This document shows, piece by piece, positions 13,171 to 27,589 of a DNA stretch of 64,000 nt. A program made the position numbers and the translations under genes. Position 1 is the first letter of the stretch, and every line of letters begins with the position of its first letter. The notes under the pieces are model-generated. The model ran no database searches. It was given only the letters and a program-made list of their open reading frames with translations, and had not been told where the DNA came from. Source of the stretch: Stercorarius parasiticus (taxonomy: Eukaryota; Chordata; Aves; Charadriiformes; Stercorariidae); the NCBI GenBank assembly GCA_013396915.1, contig VWZL01000444.1:107341-171340 (forward strand), given 5' to 3'.

Positions 13171-16111
13171 AAGAGCGCCATGCCCTCCACCTACACACCT
13201 TCACATCAGAGGAGCTAGAGAGAAGGTGCTCCCTGGGGGGCAGCAAGGGTTGGGTCAGATGTCAGCACTGCAAAGGAAAACAAAGAAATGAGGACTAATA
13301 AGAGAGCTAAAATTCTTCCTGCCCCACAGCGAATCATGTCTGGACCGTGTTCTCTTAAGATTCCCTGGCCTCAGTGAGTTCCTTCATGACCCCATGAAAT
13401 ATAGAAGATGATGTAAAATAAGAATTTAATAGAGAAGCTCTATCCCAGTATGATACTAATCTCAGCAATTTAGCAGACAAAATGCATACATTGCGAAGGA
13501 CCGGTATCATACTTTGTCTTAATTCATACGGTCTCCAGGCTGCAACTGAATAATAACTAAATGCAAAAAATCTGCCTTTGTGTAATGCTAGGGTTAATAT
13601 TTTATGCACGGTAGGAGTGAAGAAGGAACAGACAAAATTGATCCATGCAGAATATTTTATATGTAAAGAAAGAAACACGTTGCTCTTTAGAGGGTAAAAA
13701 TAGGACTCACGTCATTAGAATACTAGAAATAATCTGATTTGTATCATAGATCATGTCACCGTAATTACAGTGTTTTTGAAAGGTACATAATATAGTCTTG
13801 TTCTCTGTCTTCAGGAATTGTGTTGTTTTACTTGCTGTCACTAGTGGGCACGTTCCATGTCATGCTCCTGTAGCTTCAAATAAAACGGGCAGCTAATACT
13901 GCATAGAGCTATTTAACAAGATTCAAAACATTTAACTGCATCTATGTAAGAAGATCTATGTAAGAAGCAGTCTGAATAGAAGAATTTATTGTGAATAAGA
14001 TGAATCACTGCCAATATTAGCAAGTCTTAAAGTGTCTCTTTCTTGATTAAATTACTCTGTCACCTTAAAAAAACCACTTTCTGAAGGGAAACTTTCTGAA
14101 ATCTCAGATGCCAGTATCTCCTGGCCCCTACTGTCTTCCCAATTGCACTTTCTTGACCTCTGCTAAAGCCTGCCTTGTGTCCTGTATCCATCAATTATAG
14201 TGACAGTGGTCCCCATTATATACTATATCTGGCAACCAGAGTGAATCCTGTTCTGGAGTGAGTAATGCCACCATGAGTTCAGTGTCTGTGTCCCTCAAGG
14301 TCTTAGCCTCTCCAGCAAAGAGATTTTTCACGTACAGTACCTTGGTAACTTTCTTCCATATGGACAGTTCGCTTTGAAAATACTACAAATACATTAACTC
14401 TTTTTTTTTTCCTTTTTCCCCTAGGCATGCTGCTAGATTTTTAGGAAGGCAGCTACCATCCCAGCCTTTTCAAAATCTAGTCCCTCACATCTACATACTT
14501 ACCTCCTTATTTAAGTTAGCATCTTTGCTGCGGTTTACACCACTTATTCAGCAAAAGCTCAGCATTTCTCCTGTCCCTTTGCACTAAATTGTTCTTGCCA
14601 TGGAGCCACTAAGTCAGTATACGCTGCACTTTAGCACAATGTTTTGCATTTGTAAAATAACACCAGGACTGTTTCATTTGGCGCTTGGGACAGATAAGAA
14701 GGGCACACTGCATAAGGGGGAGGAAGAGTTTGACCTGCAGCTACTCTGATACTTATCTCTGTGTAGGCATCGAAGTGTTACTAATGTATGTTTCTTGTTT
14801 CTCAACAGTAAAAGAAAACACATCCTGAGACATTCGCGTTCCATAATTGAAAATTACAACATGTATTTTGAAGGTGATGACACTCTTTGCCTTGGAAGAG
14901 GCATATAACTTCTGCATCTCCAGCCTGATAGCACACTGCCTCCTCTTCTGCAATGGGGTTATGGCAGAATGGAGGTTTGGGGAGTATTACAACACTCAGG
15001 CACTATTATAGCGCTCTCACATCTTTCAAAGTTCTGCTGTGCTAACATGCAAATTACTAGCCAAATGGGATTTTCAGGAAGGCATTTGTAATTACCATAT
15101 ACAAGGCAAAGATACCTGCACTTATTTCGGCTTTGAACCAACAAGGTACTTAATCACACATTTATTTTTGAGCATGAGACTGGAACAATTAATTTCAAGT
15201 CAAAAGATACAGAAATACTTAACTGCTTTGCTAGACCAAGGCTATGAACTGCACTGTAAATTAGTGCTAAGGAAATAACCATGCCTTTCCATGTGACAGT
15301 TGAAGTAAGGGCAAAATAACTGGTTGAGGAATGGGGTCTCAGGGGAAAAAAATACAACTCAAGAGTGGAAAGAGAAAAGGGTTGGACAACCTGTGGGGAA
15401 ATATGGACATCTCAAAACAGTTCACTGAGGTTTCTGTGCAATGGTCTAATCCCATCCAAATCTGCAAATAATTGACGACTACCTCCTTCATGCACAACAG
15501 AAATCTCTGAAGATTTGCAGGACTGAGGTTAAAGACAAGGCTCTAACTTAGGGGTAGCATTCCCAATGGAGCCATTCACCTTCTTGAAAACATGTGACCC
15601 TACAGTAGATCCACAGATGATATAAAATGATATGCTTCTGAAGCAGGATCAATTCACACAATCCAAGAATCTGCAGTGGAGGTCAATAAAGCTGGGGAAA
15701 AAAAAAAGAGGAGGCGATAATAACAGAAGGCTTTGTCCCAAGGGCACTTTAACATCATAGGCCTCAAAGAAAATTTATGGATAGGTAGATTTGCAGTAGC
15801 AGACAGCAAGTAAATAAACAAAGGGGGAAAAAAAGAAGCAGCACAGTGAGAAAGTGCAGGATGGTGAAGTGTTTGTGTAAGACACTACAATACCCTCAGG
15901 AGGCATTTGCGACATTACTGAAGTCGAACAGGTAATCTGAGAACTTCCACTCACATACCTGCTGGAAATGGGAGTAAAAATCTGAAGAACTCAATTGTGA
16001 TAAGTATGCTCCTGCAATAGCAAAGAATTTGGTATTGTCGTCTTTGTGCACCCAACTTGCTCACAGCATCAGGAATACTAACACAAGAGTCTTCATTTTC
16101 ATCTTAGCTGC
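13171..16111. other. Intergenic DNA, no gene recognised
   Basis: AT-rich sequence with short open frames only, the longest 107 codons on minus at 13355-13678 with no recognisable features. No repeat family, RNA gene or exon was identified. Confidence 0.45.
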
Positions 16112-16136
16112 TTTTCATTACCTGAGGTAATGAAAA
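16112..16136. repeat. Short perfect palindrome
   Basis: Two 12-base arms (TTTTCATTACCT and AGGTAATGAAAA) flank a single G. The hairpin could form in single-stranded DNA or RNA. No flanking element boundary or terminator-like context is visible, so the role is unknown. Confidence 0.7.
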
Positions 16137-19100
16137 CCCAATTGAAAACTATAAAGGGCGGTACCAGGAAGGTGGGAAAGGAAGCATAAAATTTTGCTTA
16201 TTATAGATTAGCAGCTAATATCCAAGCAGCCTGAGAGAGAGATGGAGAAAGATGTCGTGCTTATCTTCTGTTTTCCTTCTGTGTCTCAAAACCCATCTAT
16301 CACTTGTGATCAAGTTATAAAACTGCTCTTCTTAATGACTTAACAGCCAGAAAAAAAATCCACTCCCACGCACATTGTCTGTGGTAAAAAGCCTGCATAA
16401 CTTGTGTCACTGTGTTTTGGCATATAAAGAAGAAATTATATTCTATCTTTATTATAAATGCTGGATTCTGTGATATTCTGCTAATATTATTCTATAAAAG
16501 TAGATTTTCAGTATTGCTGAAAATATCCTGTTGTAGTTAACCAATTACAGGTACTTCAAATCTCTCATTGACATTCTGGAACAGCTAAACCTCATTAATT
16601 AACAGCAATTATCAGAGAGATCAAATTAATGAATAATGGAACAAATACATGAACAAAGCAAGGTAATGTAACAACCAAAGTTGTTTTCTAATTTATTTGT
16701 TGAGAACAGTTTTGTTTCTTATGCAATGATTTATGATTAGAATCAAATAGAATTCTTTTTTATTACCTTGGCAAAATACTTTCAGAAGTGGCACATGCCA
16801 GTCTATTAAAACTGAGACATCCTCAAGTAACATCTGAACGCAAGAAAAACATTTATGGAGAAAAAATATACAGCTCCCCAGCTCTTTGGCATCCTACCAA
16901 AGGTTACAAACTAATCCAAACTAGCGTCAAGCAGAAACACTGGTTCTACCTCCAGATAAACTGGCATTCCCACACAGCAGAATTCAGTGTTATCCAGATA
17001 TTAGCTTGGGTCCCCGGTGCAGTACTCACCACCCCATGTTTGCACAAGCCTCTGCTCACGCGAGTTAGCCCAGGCAATGCTGAATGCCATACCCATAGTC
17101 CTTTGGAGTCCCAACCTGGCTGGTTCAGAATGTCCCTGTGATGCACGGTTGCATGCCCAGAGAAAACCAGCAGCGTGGTTGCTCAAGTTCAGGACTCCAG
17201 CAGAGATTCAGGAAGGCCCGAGAGCACCTTCTGCATCCTCTTTCTGTATGTGTGTATAGCCATGGCAGGATTCCCCCATCTCCACGCGGGCCCCACCTAC
17301 TGTCCCCAGGGCTGATCTGGACGGCTCCATTCACTCTAAAATTAGTAAAACAGCTAATTTCCATTTTTCTAAACTCAAAATTTTAGTTTAGAATTCTTTT
17401 TCCATAGCAACTGTTTAAAATCCATCCTTTTTTTTTAATTCCTGAAATGACAGAATTTCGGGAATTGCAGTGTATGATAAGTTACAAAGGTAACAGTACA
17501 CCTAAGCCCTAAAATTCAAACTAGAACTTACCATTGTAGAAAACCTGAATTTTCTTAACGTGCCTGTGGTCTAAACTTGCTCCCTTAGGAATGCCTCTAA
17601 CTTTACCAGCTGGACAGCAAAGGATCTATTGGAGCACACAACAGCTCCCATCTGGCATAAGGCATCTGTGTCACCTTTCAGACAGGGTAATTATTGGAAA
17701 TACATGTTCCAGAGGGATTTGAATGTGAAAGGACTTTAGAAGAAAATTCACTTTTATGTAAAAATTATTATTTATGCAAAGTGGAAGTTAGTTAACACTT
17801 CTTCCAAGATATGATTGCCAATCTGGCATGACAGTGAAAAGGCAAAATAGAGACTGTACATATGGAAATAGTACGACAAAAGCTGATGATTAAATACAAA
17901 TGTTGAGTTGTTACAATCCCTATATAACGCTGTGTAGAGGAAGTGCATCACTGAATTTACCTGCCCTTCTAGCAGCTCTATCATAAACCTATGTTGATTT
18001 ACAGCCAAAAAAAGGTAAATTGACAGTGGAAGTTGTGCCCATGGAAGCTGAACAGAAAGATAACTGGAGGATGTCTGCACAGCTGGACAGGGACTGTTCA
18101 CGGCTTCTCCCCCATGCCCTATCACTGAGCCATGAACAGCTTCACCCCAGGAACCACACAGCTGTATGTGTAAAATGCAGAGCTAGACCTGTGGGCAGCC
18201 GGAGCAGACACGGCTGTGCCTCTCTAGACAGGAATAGGACCCCGTCCCGGCTCAGCACACACCTTCTGCCCAGGATTTCTCTGCTGGGTGACAGCACCAT
18301 GTCAGCAAAAGCTGCAGCACCTTGCCTGGGGTCCCAGCTCACCCAGTGGCGCTCCCCAGCTGGAGAAAAGAGCTCCTACACAGGGCAGGGCTCCACAGCA
18401 GAGATGAATAAGCGCACCCGAGCCTCACCCCCCTCTCTTCATTAAGCAGGGCATATGCACAGACTGTAAGTAAATGAACTCACCAGGGAAATTACTTTCT
18501 GTGTCACTAACTTTTCTACAGATGCTCCTTCCAGAGGCCTGAGAAGACTGGTACTGAGCAAACAGGCAAAAATAATTAACCTCTCTGCCCTTCCAATTGA
18601 TCGGCTGTGACCATCCTCCCTTTTTTCTGGATAGGAGGTATAGGTTTGTGAAACAGCTTTCCTATAGTTTACCACTGGTCACTGCATGGGAAATTATGAG
18701 ATCTACTGATGCAGAAAGAGCTTATAATTAACTATCTGAGATGTTCAAAAAACTGAGCTACAGGGTCAGAGATGAGATCTCAGCCCTTATCACATGTCCA
18801 GCTCAGTGACAGAGCTCAGCCTCCTGCTGGCAACAGTCTGCTCTAGAAGGATTTAACCCTTAGATGGTAAAGTATTTTGCATGTGGAAATTCTGTTGCAG
18901 TGCTCCAGTTAAACAGTTTGAACAAATGCAAGTTTGCCCTTCTAGTCAACCAGCCACAGAGCTTTATAGCTATTTACAGATGACGCGTCATGCAGCTCCC
19001 AGAACAGCCGTCTGCCTCTAAGCACCTTTTAACCTTATTTATTAAAAGCGGGTGCGGAACTGGTTTCAAAATTGTGTTGCAAATAATCCTCTCAAGACAA

Positions 19101-22100
19101 CACAATTCTCTCTGTATGCAAAAAAAAAGACATGGCTGTCTTTGTTCCAAATCTTCTGTAGATTTTGACCAATGAATCCTGGAAATCATCGTGAAGTGTT
19201 CTACAGTAACTTCAGTGTTTTGTATCAAAGTTGATGCTCTTTCCCTGACAGTTCTGTGCTATGCCCTAGGCTGATCTGCTGTATCTCTGTTTTTCCTCAT
19301 AATTTTAAAACCAATAAGAATAATCGCTCCATTCTTCCAGTGCTGACGTAGGAGTTCTTGTAACTCTTCCACCCCCTGTTTTTAGCCAGAGAAAAGGCCG
19401 AAGAGATCAGAGGTCACACAGATGGCTGTGATGCCAGCAGAGGTTTGTTCAGTAATGTCACACATCACATGTGCAGTGACAAAACTGAGGGTTTTTGGAG
19501 GGGGAGAGAGGAGCTGTTGAAGTGAAGGGGGAAGTGGAGCCTCGCTGGGGTTTGTGGGTGGCACTGCTTTCTGGAAGCAGGACGGGTGACCATGGCAAGT
19601 GAAAAGTTTAGTCATCACCAGGTGACCAGGGAGATTGCTCTCCTGCAGGTGTATCAGAGGTACCCTCTGCAGATCTGAGGAAGGCGGTCATGGAGAAAAA
19701 GACGAGGGGAGTGCTGATTTGGAGGATTTGGTATCTAGGTGGTGTGGTTGCATGTAAACTGAGGCAGGGACAAAGGGACCCATTTCCCAAACTATCCCAA
19801 TGAAAACAGGACAGGTGGCCTGCCTACTAGGTCCTAGAGACTGTGGGGGACAGAGTAACCCCACTGGTTATGCCTCCTGGCTCTGTGGACAATGACTGCT
19901 TCTGCTATTCACCGGCCCGGGCATTTTAATTTCCATTTGTCTCCGACACCCTGAGTTTCAAAGCCTACATTCAGCCTGCACCCTGTGTCTGAGGTGCCTG
20001 GGATTTTACTTCAAAAGTGGCCAACCTTGAAGAAGATAGGCTGTCGTTCCCTTAAAATTCAGAACAGTTCTGGCTGAGGTGGAAACACAAACTTACTGTT
20101 CCTCATCTTTACAATTAAGACTGATCCAAACGACTAACATTTTACTGACTGTATTTATTGGTCTCTTTTAAACATATTTCTCTTGAGTACCTCCATATCT
20201 AATTTCCTGTCTTCCAGTTTCTCTCTCTTCATATCTGGTTTTGTGTGCTGTCTTTAGACCAGTGCACATGGTAAATCACTTCTGTTGCCACCCAGCTGAA
20301 CTTGAACATATAATCCACAATAAAAGATGGAGTCCAGTGTTACTAATCCTAAATAATCTGCTGTATAGCTAGTGATCCAGCCATATGCGATTACTCCAGA
20401 GTTGTTTGACAGACGTAGCACAACTAGTAGTTCAGTGGTAGATCATAGTCACTGGGGACCTGTGCAAAAAAATGCATCAGGAAGAAATCATTAAACTTGT
20501 ATACTCTACTGAGACCTATCTATTGAGCTTCTGTGAGAAAGGAGAAGTGGCCAGCCAAGTGAAAACCCAGGAAATACTAAAATGCAGTAAGCTGATACTA
20601 AGAAATATGGAAATCTAGTGCTTCTTCAGCAGACATGCGGGGTTCACCTACAGCTGCAGCTCACCAGAACTTCAGACAACAAACTAACGCACAATATACA
20701 ATCAAAAATCTCCAGTGGGAACTAGAGAAATTCAGCTACCTAGCTAGTATTCCTATTGCTAGGGTGGGACGTGACTAAGGCAAAGCCTCTCGCAGACAAA
20801 GTGCTGAACGAGGCAGACAAATTCTCCCTAGAGGAGAGTGACAATAATGGTGACAGTTTTCTTTATTTACTGTGGGTCAAGCCTGGAGACATATTGCTGA
20901 GATCAAGTAGGAAAGTATAATGTGTCACATTTCTCTGAAAATATTATTGTTTCTTTAAAAAAAAAAAAACAACCAACCAAACAAAAAACATAGCCATAAC
21001 ATCTTTCCTTGGGAACAAACACAAGCAGCCTGGTGAAGAGGCTGACAATAGCCATCAGATCCCTTGGAAAAGCATCAGGATTCACTGTTGCCCCACTCTC
21101 TGTCACACATAGCTGCTAGGTGTGGAGGAAAGCCTTTTGGCATGTGGTATGGCTCTAAGACAGTTGCCACCTGTGATGAACAAGGCACTTCAACTAACCC
21201 TCTTTGATTTCATATAAAAAAAAAAAAAATCCTGCTTTCTCTCTCCCTTTCCCCCCCGCTTGGAACAAGAAGAAAAAATATTATTTTCTGGATTTGATCT
21301 TTGCTGAATTAGAATTAATTATTACAACACTGGATTTTTTTTGTTTTTTGTTTGGGTTTTTTTTTCCTGTATAAACAAAAAAGGAGGGGAGATTTTTCCC
21401 AAATAGTCTATAACCACAATTCCTCTGAAAACAAACGAGGTTTATATTCCAAAGCTAGTTAGACATTTTAAATAGCCTATCAATTGTATTTTATATACAT
21501 AGTTACTCAACTATATACATGCATATGTATTACATATATAAAGAAAGCCACAAATAGTGCAAGGCGTATGCAATGACCACTGTAATTTGAAATGTATAGC
21601 AACAGACAAGGAAAGCTCCAGTCTTTGTAACAAAGAAGCAAATGATTGATCTGTGACTACTCACCTAAAAATCTTGTTAGTAGAAACTAACCAGAAAAAA
21701 GTATATACATGGCATAACAGTGGTACCCAGAGACGGAACACAGAAATGCACCCAGTTATTTCACATCATTTAAAAAATATTTTTCTTAGACAATTCATAT
21801 TTTCATTACCAAAAGTAATCCTTTCATTACTGTAATGTAAAGTAATTAAATCCTTTCATTACGTTACATGTAAAATTCATACCCTGTATTTTCTGTCTTT
21901 CATTAACATAACATTATTTAGAGTTATCTGCAAATACAGTAATAAATGTTTGTAAAAACCTGAAGCTGAAAAATAAATTTAACCTACACTTTCCAGTTTG
22001 CATACCACATGGGTGATTCCTTTCTTATCTGCCTTTTAATTACATTGATAAAATGTGATGGCCAATTGCAATCTTGCAATTTGGGGAAATATTGCACTAT

Positions 22101-23221
22101 CTTTCACCAGACACCTTAGTATTCGTTGCTTATTTACCTCTTACTTTAGGTACTGAAAAGATAGTTGTGTTTCCAGTAATTACTGGTAGGCCAATAAAAT
22201 TACAAATGCCCATTTTTCCTCTAGTTATGGGTTAGACTTGTCTGGGGAAAAAACCTAAATTATTATAACTGTACCATAGCAGTGGAACGCTCTGTGCCTT
22301 TTGCAGCGAGCTCTGTACAGACATGGCAAGCCAGTTTGCTATTTAAGTATGAGATGAGGAACAACTGGTTATAACAACTGAAAGGATGGGGAAAGGTGGT
22401 AACAAAGAGCTAACTGCGTTTAGCACTTTATTGAATACCAAAAAAAACCCAAACACCAATAAAACAGAGTAATTGTCTAGCTCTGAGAATACCGATTAAG
22501 CCAGCTAAGCACCAGCCACAGAAGGGTTATTTTTACCATTTCTAGCTACTCATTTTAATTGGTCATAAAAAAGCCTCACTTCAAGAGAAGAGTTTGCCAC
22601 TTCTTTATATCACTTCTACAGGTACCTGACAGTTTCTCAGCTTCTCTCAGATACTTACAGGACCATTATCACAGTCAATAGCAATGAATGAAGGCTGAGG
22701 CTTAAACCAAAACAAGGTTTAATAGTTAAATGAGCCTTTTACTTTCATTCTATGACCTTGGAATTTTAAACTGAGCACCTTGAAAATTGTTTATAGGGGA
22801 AGATTATTTTAAGAGTATTATAAACCAATTTCCTTGGACAGGAGAAGAAACCGAAGTTGAATTGCAAAAAAACCCCAAAATCTAAACATACGTTCAGACA
22901 TATATGCTCTGACACAACAGAATAATGCATCAGTGGGACAGGAAAACTTCCAAACATAAGCTGGAGGTAAAAGAACATCATTCCTTAATCACTTCACACC
23001 ACTTGAAGATAAGGAAAAGGCTCTGTCCCCAGCTTGACACACTATGTAACCATGTCCTGCAGTAAATAAAATAGGGCAGATGATCTGGAGCAGGTAATTT
23101 CGCTTACTGGGTATTTCTGTGGGTAAATAGGTAACATTTATGTTTGTTGGGCTCATTATACATTAGCACATTAAGTCTTTGACTATGAAAAATCTAGTAT
23201 ATCAATAATAAAATACACAAT
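16137..23221. other. Intergenic DNA, no gene recognised
   Basis: Mostly AT-rich, with a locally GC-richer part at 18000-18450. A-rich and T/G-rich low-complexity tracts occur at 20956-20992 and 21332-21368. A short direct repeat (AATCCTTTCATTAC type) occurs at about 21807-21862. Open frames reach 141 codons (18020-18445) but are compositionally unremarkable and match no family I know. Confidence 0.45.
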
Positions 23222-23850
23222 TGTTATGGTTTGAGAAAACCCATAACAATTTTTTGTTGTTTAGACAATTATTCTATCACCTGATGACCCCTCCACACCC
23301 AGGAAGGGGAACCAGGGAAAACAAGAAAACACGAGATTTAATAAAATAAGACTAAATAATTAACAATAATAATAGAGAACCAGTATTGATCCCAATACAA
23401 ATACAAGTTATACAAGAATTATACTCCACCAATTCTATCAGCAGGAAGCTGTGTACTCCCAGCAGTGCACAGCAAATGTCGGACACTGCGAGTGCTCAGG
23501 CTTTAGGAGAAAGGGAACACCCCAGGAGTCCGACACCAGGCCAAGAAGTTCTCTGGACCGCCGCCATCAAGGGAGACAGAGACTACACAACAAAGTTTCT
23601 AATTTATATTGAATGTGATGTTCATGGTATGAAATAATTCTGTTGGCCAGCCTGGGTCAAGTGCCCAGGCCTCACTCCTCCTCATCCCTACACCTGGCAA
23701 GCCTCAGAAACACTGAGACCTTGAATCCCACACAGCCTAGCTGGCTATAAAGTAAATATTTTCACAAATTCAGACACTAAAGTCTTCTAAAAGTGCAGTT
23801 TTCCCAAGCATTAGAAGAGAAGTTAGTCCTGTGTCGCTCAACCCAGGACA
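23222..23850 (+). mobile_element. Solo LTR, family A, copy 1
   Basis: The element begins TGTTATGGTTTGAG and ends CCCAGGACA, giving TG...CA termini. It aligns along its length with the LTR at 46362-47004. The flanking pentamers are ACAAT (23217-23221) and ACATT (23851-23855), a 5-bp target duplication with one later change. A TATA-like CTATAAAG lies near 23746. No internal retroviral sequence adjoins it, so it is a solo LTR left by LTR-LTR recombination. The 5-bp duplication suggests an ERVL-type element, by inference. Confidence 0.85.
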
Positions 23851-26800
23851 ACATTCAAGATATCTTTGCTATTGGTGTTCTTTTTCTTTCTTTCTTTGCT
23901 AGCCTTCTTAAAATTCAGCTTAAGTTCTTGTCTTACAGTAATAGATTTTTAGAAATAAAATGCTTGTCCCAAGAAGAAGCATGGAAAAGACATGAATTCT
24001 CTATACTGTGCCGCATTTGGGCTATGAGTATTCACACCCTCCTGGATGCAACTGGAGTGGTGAAGGACTTTCCACTTCCAGCTGTTGGTTACTAGCTCTC
24101 TATCAGAATGACTATGCCACAGCTGGGTGTAATCAGAGAGTAATTTTGCAAACAGCAGCAAATATCCCCATTTAAAGCTATTACCTTGAGCCTGGGGATT
24201 GTTTTGATGAGTACTTCCTCAACTGCTTCAGGCAGAACCCAGTCAGCCATTTTAAAAGGGAAAGCCCATCAGGGAATGCTTACATGTACCACAGAGGTAA
24301 AAGGCAACCTCTTTCCTTCTGAGTGGAAGGCAGCACCAAACAGCTGGAGGCAAGATCACCCTAAATCACCACAGATGCTTGCTAAACAAACATCGATCAA
24401 CTAGACATCTGGGAACTGTGCAGTAATTGGGTAGTAGCCATCTGTGAAGTTTCCATAGGGGAAAGCAAATTAGCAGGTTTCACACATGGGAGAAGTGAGC
24501 CACTAGAGCTCAGTGGGGAAACAGCTCTGTAGACAGACATCAAATGAGGTGGGATTAAGGGTCTGTCCTCATGGCATCCTGGTGAACAGAGTAAAGATAC
24601 TGCTAAAGAAGCTCACTTGCTTATGGGAGCAAATATAGCTATGGCAACATAATCTGATTACGCTAAGAAACCCATGCTACCATGGAATGTAGATCTACCT
24701 TAGTTCCCCATCTCCAGTGCAATGCTACTTTGAGCTGCTATTTCAATATTGCCTTTGACTGGACTGTATTCTGCACAGTGTTTCTATATCTTGAGAAATA
24801 ATGCCTGTCTTGGAGCACTGTCAAAAAAGCCTGTGCCATGGTTTTGGCGTACCTTACCAAAGGTACACATTGCATAGTACTCTTCAGACACTATAACCTA
24901 CTGGAGAGTATTTGGCTATTTCAGCTTTGTTCTGCAAGCTTGCTTCTTGGGGTTGCCCCACTAAAGCTGTTTAGGTAAAGGACCACTCCAAGGTCACTTT
25001 TTGTGACAACAGGACATCCCTGAAACACTCCATGAATAGCTACACTTTATGTCTTGTCTAATCCTGTGCGCAACATCTATCCTGAAGCACCAGGGACATA
25101 CCTGCTGTGGCCATTTGGCACGTACCACCCACGCTGAAGACTGATAATGGTTGCTTTAGATCCCAATACCTCAGCAGTAATTTGGATGGATATTATTCCT
25201 ATTACACTTGCAAACTGGTAGGATTGTAGCATCCTTCCAATGTGGGGTGAACAAAAGTAGGCCTCTAATTTCTGGATGCGAGAAGACATTTTTCATAGCC
25301 TCACATCAGGAGCTAGAACAAGCCATCAATAAAGACGAACTCATTTCCCACACACAGCCTGCTTCAAAAGCAGGTGGAAGCTCAGGAATGTGGCCACATG
25401 CAGTCCCTAGACCTGCAGGACTGTAGTTCATTCAGTGAGGGAAATTCCTCTGAAGCAATTTGGCATTAGTATCCTGGAGCTGGTTTAACCACCTGCATCT
25501 CCAACATGACTGCTGCATTTCATAGATAAAGCATACCTAATTGTGCCGATGGAACAAACATTCCCATCAAAATAGGACTTTTCATTTTAGAGGTTCCTCA
25601 ATGTTACCTTTCAGGATTCATCCCTGAATCAACAACAAGGCATTCATAGGACCACATAATGAGTATTTGCTTAAATAACTCAAAACTCCAGTAAGCTTCA
25701 GAAAAGCACCAATTTTGAGCATTCCTGTGTTTTTACTTGACAGTGGATACTTCCCCCAGTCTGACCATTCCACTAAAAGCTAGTCTCCTGGCCCTTCATC
25801 GCAGCAGTACAGTCAGTAGCATGGATGGATAGTTGCACCTTGCTGCTTGATGGAGGAGTTGATGGAGGAGGTACAGCACAATTTTGTACCACGCCTAGAA
25901 AGTGCGATTAACAGAGGCAAACAGCACACCAATATGTTGCTGCCACTAGATGGCAAAAAGCGCACATGGAAAGCAGCAACACGTTTCTGAGAGGACAACT
26001 ACTTGTCTCTTCACTCAGGGGAGTTTATTCCTTCCTCGGGCTGCACAGGCAGGAAGGCAACACGGTAGCACAAAAGCCCTGTCCAAGCATGCACTGTGCC
26101 TTTGGAAAAGCTGCGTGGGGTCCCAACGCTGCTTAATTACCCACCTCCCTCTGCATTCAGCTGTGTTGTAAAGCTAGCTACGAAAAAAAAATTAAAAAAA
26201 ATTATAAAATAAAAAAAGACTGCAGCTGGAGCCCCCACAGGGGGCATGGGGAAGCTTTGAAGACAGGGCTCAATGGAGTTCAGGAGTCTGACTGCAAGAG
26301 ACTGTGAAGCTCTGGGGATAGCACAAAAGAAGGGGGCAGGGGGAAATCCTTAGCCATTCGGAAGGATTTACTCCGCAAGACGCCTTGTTGTCTTGTGGCG
26401 TGATTATGGGATGCACCATGTGATGTGGACAGAGACTTAGCTAACACAAAATCACCTCACCCACCCTAAATCTGGGGACAGACTGCACTGTGGGGGTCAC
26501 CTGGGAAAACACTGGCACCAAATGCTAACTACCACAGTGACGGTGTTATGGATTTCTTTCCTAAACATACTGGGGAACAAATTTCCCAACCTATCTCCCC
26601 ATCTATACACCACCATCTCCTTTGAACACTAGGCTGGGCAGTGCTTCCTACTGCCATTGCATGTGTGTGAACACAAAACGAGCTGTCCTTGGGGGCTCAA
26701 TGATTGCAAGGTTTACAAGTTACATGGCAGTGAGGGTGCTATACATCCCAGCAGGTGTGCTACAAAGGACCATGTTACTGGTAAGCTTCATTTCATCTGG

Positions 26801-27149
26801 CACAGTGCTACAGACAGATCATATTCATACTCTTTTTGCACCTACTAACTTTCTTCACAACAAAATGCCCTTTCCATACTTCTTGGTTTTAATAGCCTTT
26901 CCAACACCTTGCAAAGCAGAATGACACAAGAAAAAGCGGATTGACAAGGTCCCGCTCTCACATGCACTAAGGCCATGCTAGGGCAATTACAGGCATGTCA
27001 AAGGAAAAACAGCTTACATGAAGCTAGATGCTAAATAATACATTTTTGTCCTCCACAACTGTCAAGGACTAAATCACACTTCCCTTGTGCTTACCCCTGT
27101 ACCAACACAAAAGTTCAGTTCTGAGCTTTCCACTGTACAGTTGAGGAGG
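23851..27149. other. Intergenic DNA, no gene recognised
   Basis: Mixed composition, with an A-rich low-complexity tract at 26184-26218. Open frames are short, with no recognisable products. No RNA gene was identified. Confidence 0.45.
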
Positions 27150-27440
27150 AGGACACAGGAGCTGCTGGAGGTGGCAGCCCCTTATAACATCCCTTCACAA
27201 ACACCAGCTGTATCATAACCCTTGACTATCAATTAGGGAACTGTTCTAGTCATGTTCCAGGTCTGGCCGGGTAGCAGTAGCAGCAGCCAGCTACCAAGGT
27301 CCACCTAATCAGTCCCCATCTCTTCAAATGAAAGGAGATACACAAGCATTACAACTTTGACAAACATCTCTGGGCACATACACTAAAGAACACATGGAAA
27401 GGAACATGTGAAAACAACACACACTGTTCTTCTCCTCCTC
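27150..27440 (+). repeat. Shared repeat R, copy 1
   Basis: It aligns in the same orientation with 44690-45100. Shared blocks are 'ACACCAGCT', 'TCAATTAGG', 'CCAGGTCTGGC', 'GTCCACCTAA' and 'CATTACAACTTTG'. Copy 2 has an extra stretch at about 44780-44920. Each copy lies upstream of one ANKRD26-like exon 1, so R may belong to the duplicated 5' flank. An ordinary dispersed repeat is equally possible. Confidence 0.5.
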
Positions 27441-27589
27441 ATGGTGAATAGTTTGGATTAAAGAAAACATTCTTAATGAGAGAAGAATGATCAGGAAGGC
27501 AAGAGAGAAGATGAGAGAGACACTCGCTCACAGTGCAGGGGACTGAAAAGGTGACGAGTTCTCCCAGCTCTGCTCCTGCAACCTCATTC

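Noticed and set aside
18020..18445. 141-codon plus-strand ORF in a GC-richer patch
   Set aside because: No recognisable domain, no splice-site support, and a length expected by chance at this composition.
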